Positions 59,965 to 64,000 of a DNA stretch of 64,000 bases are shown piece after piece; the stretch's first letter is position 1; every line of letters starts with the position of its first letter. Under the pieces are notes generated by a model, which did not search any database, was not told where the DNA came from, and was given only the letters and a program-made list of their open reading frames with translations. The DNA is from Sorex araneus (Eukaryota; Chordata; Mammalia; Eulipotyphla; Soricidae): NCBI RefSeq assembly GCF_027595985.1, contig NC_073313.1, forward strand, positions 109,238,552 to 109,302,551. The letters are read 5' to 3'. The position numbers and the translations under genes are program-made.

Positions 59965-60108
59965 GGTTGGGGCTATACACAGTGGTGCTCAGGGTTTCCT
60001 GGGTGTGTGCTCAGGAATCACTCCTGGCTATCTGTGGTGTTGGTGAGGATCAAACTCAAGTAGGCCACTTTCACAGTCAGCACTGTATATTATAACATTA
60101 GTACAGTC
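59965..60108 (-). repeat. SOR SINE, degraded
   Basis: GTGCTCAGGAATCACTCCTG, GAGGATCAAACTCAAGTAGG. Confidence 0.65.
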
Positions 60109-60439
60109 TCTTCTGCTTAGGTGTTATTTTTTCACATTGTTGCTTCCTAATTTGATTTTCTATTTCACATTTACGTTTGGATTAGTTATTTAATTAACTC
60201 TGCTTTTACTAGGTGATGCTAAAGATGATGACAATGAAGACGAAAGAGCAGTCATGGCAAAAGGAGTCAGATTTATGGTTGCATTCACTTGAGTCTGGGA
60301 CGTGACCGTGTTTCCATGACTCCAAAAAAGTTTGACTATTTTGTCTATGAATTCATGTATTTTCTATCATGGAGACACAATGATGTTCATGAGGAATTCA
60401 TTCTTCAGCATGCATAGAGTATCAGCCTCCATAAAATCA

Positions 60440-62685
<2,246 letters not shown>

Positions 62686-64000
62686 CTATGGAGAAAACAC
62701 ACACACTGGATTGGTTTTTGATGCTTTTGTGACAATGAAATGTATGACATATAAGCAGTGGTAAAAAAAACTTTTCTATCTGGATAATACTCCCTAGCCC
62801 CTAGGGATTTTTTTTTGCTTTTTGGGTCACATGTGGGGATGCATAGGGGTTACTTCCAGCTCATGAACTCAGGAATTACTCCTGGCAGTGCTCAGTGGAC
62901 CATTATGGGAAGCTGGGAATCGAACCCAGGTCAACCGCATGCAAGGCAAACACCCTACCCACTGTGCTATTGCTTCAGCTCTTAGGGATCTTTTCTTTTT
63001 AATCCCAAGCTCAGATTCTGTACCAGGGCCCTGATTAAGTAAAGACAAATTGTTCATCATTGTCTTTCCATGTTTCATTTGTGGCGATCTTTCCCCTTTA
63101 CATCAAGAATAACATCAAGAAAATAAAGAGTCAGAGAGTCCTAGAAACATAAAGATTTGCTGTCCAGGGAGTTGATTGAAAGATGGAAGATACTCTCACT
63201 TTCATGAATTTTGAGAGAAAGGACACCAGTTATTGCACTTTGGAATTAAAGAAACTAAAATTCTGCTTTAAAATGTACCTATTAACTGCCATGGTGCAGA
63301 ATACTATTCCCCTCTGGAGAATCAAGAGGAGAAAACTGTGCTGCCCACAAAAACTTAAGAGGTCCACATAGGAATCAGGCTCCAGGATACTTTCTGCACT
63401 TCAATGCCATCTGCACTGCTGCTTTTTACCAGACACCTTTCTGCACAAAGAAGTAACGGTCTCTGGGAAAATATGCAGTTCTCTAAAGTCTCCTCACTTC
63501 TCAGCTTTTCAAACTACATCTGATAATTATTCCAACACATCAGGGAATTCCCAGGAGAAACTATAGAGTAAAAAAATTCTTATTCCAATTCTTGGCTTAA
63601 AAATGTTCAAAGCTTCTAATTGTTTTAAGCTATCCATTCAAGCTGCCAAAATGGATTTCTAAAGGCATAGTGCTCACAAACTAACAACAGCTTGCTGGTT
63701 GCAAAGGGCAATATGTTGCAATCGAAAAATATTTATATGAATAACATCACCCCCACCCAGGGTATATTCAATCACTATTCTCCCAGCCAAGATCACTGTA
63801 AGACTTAAACAAAGAGAGATGCTTAAAGATTATCCCATTGTCTCAGTCCCCCAATCATCCAACACGTGCCAGGAAAAGGGAGGGAGGCTGGAAAGTTCTG
63901 ACCTCATCAGATAGGCCAACACCATTCTTCAGCCTACTTTTTCCTCGTCCATTCATTCCACAATCACATATTGACAAATAGAGCTACCTTTAAGTGAATG
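62686..64000 (-). other. DCX: Start of next DCX intron (partial)
   Basis: Sequence upstream of the VTCLHD exon, continuing past the window end. It contains one SOR SINE (62807-62981); the rest is unique with no exon recognised. The first DC domain and linker exons must lie beyond 64000. Confidence 0.85.
62807..62981 (-). repeat. SOR SINE
   Basis: CTTTTTGGGTCACATGTGGG, GGGAATCGAACCCAGGTCAA and GCTATTGCTTCAGCTC. A short TAGGGAT repeat on both sides may be the target duplication. Confidence 0.95.

Noticed and set aside
60201..60292. Acidic frame (DDDNEDERA) on the plus strand as a coding exon
   Set aside because: No acceptor/donor pair or known family recognised; it ends in a stop after about 30 codons.

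Overview
The window is mammalian chromosomal DNA, almost certainly from a shrew (Soricidae, probably Sorex). The main evidence is more than 30 copies of a tRNA-derived SINE that I recognise as the shrew SOR family, many truncated copies of one L1 lineage, and an RTE-clade LINE of the kind I remember being described from the common shrew. MIR, L2, MER5A-like and hAT-like relics are consistent with a eutherian genome. There is no bacterial, viral or CRISPR content. Nearly all short open reading frames here are chance frames or frames inside retroelements.

The one host gene is the 3' half of doublecortin, DCX, on the minus strand, so it reads from high to low coordinates. Four coding exons are visible: 62583-62685 (end of the second doublecortin domain), 60469-60606 (start of the Ser/Pro-rich tail, with two in-frame donors 15 bp apart), 39566-39660 (rest of the Ser/Pro tail) and 26286-26342 (last 18 residues and stop). 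Introns of about 1.98, 20.8 and 13.2 kb separate them. A 3' UTR of about 8.4 kb follows, down to a poly(A) signal at 17881-17886. The exons encoding roughly residues 1-235 lie beyond position 64000. Bases 1 to about 17860 are downstream intergenic DNA.

Layout: 1-940 is a broken RTE LINE; 948-1765 a composite L1 3' end; 2312-4500 an old L1/HAL1-like element with nested younger L1 insertions; 4500-7660 a pile of minus-strand L1 and SINE pieces; 7845-17200 mixed SINE, L2, MIR, L1 and hAT relics; 17862-26342 the DCX terminal exon; 26343-64000 DCX introns full of SOR and L1 copies.

The DCX exons give one continuous reading frame once spliced (intron phases 1, 1, 0). They preserve the known proline-directed phosphorylation sites of the C-terminal tail and the YLPL adaptor motif. 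The most striking non-host feature is a LINE/SINE partnership. The RTE element at the start and three long SOR-type SINEs (7845-8057, 33355-33604, 48572-48829) share the same 3' end and GTGACA-type tail, which suggests the SINE acquired the tail of a LINE that may have entered the shrew lineage horizontally. Several L1 insertions also carry extra sequence between two A-rich tails, the mark of 3' transduction.
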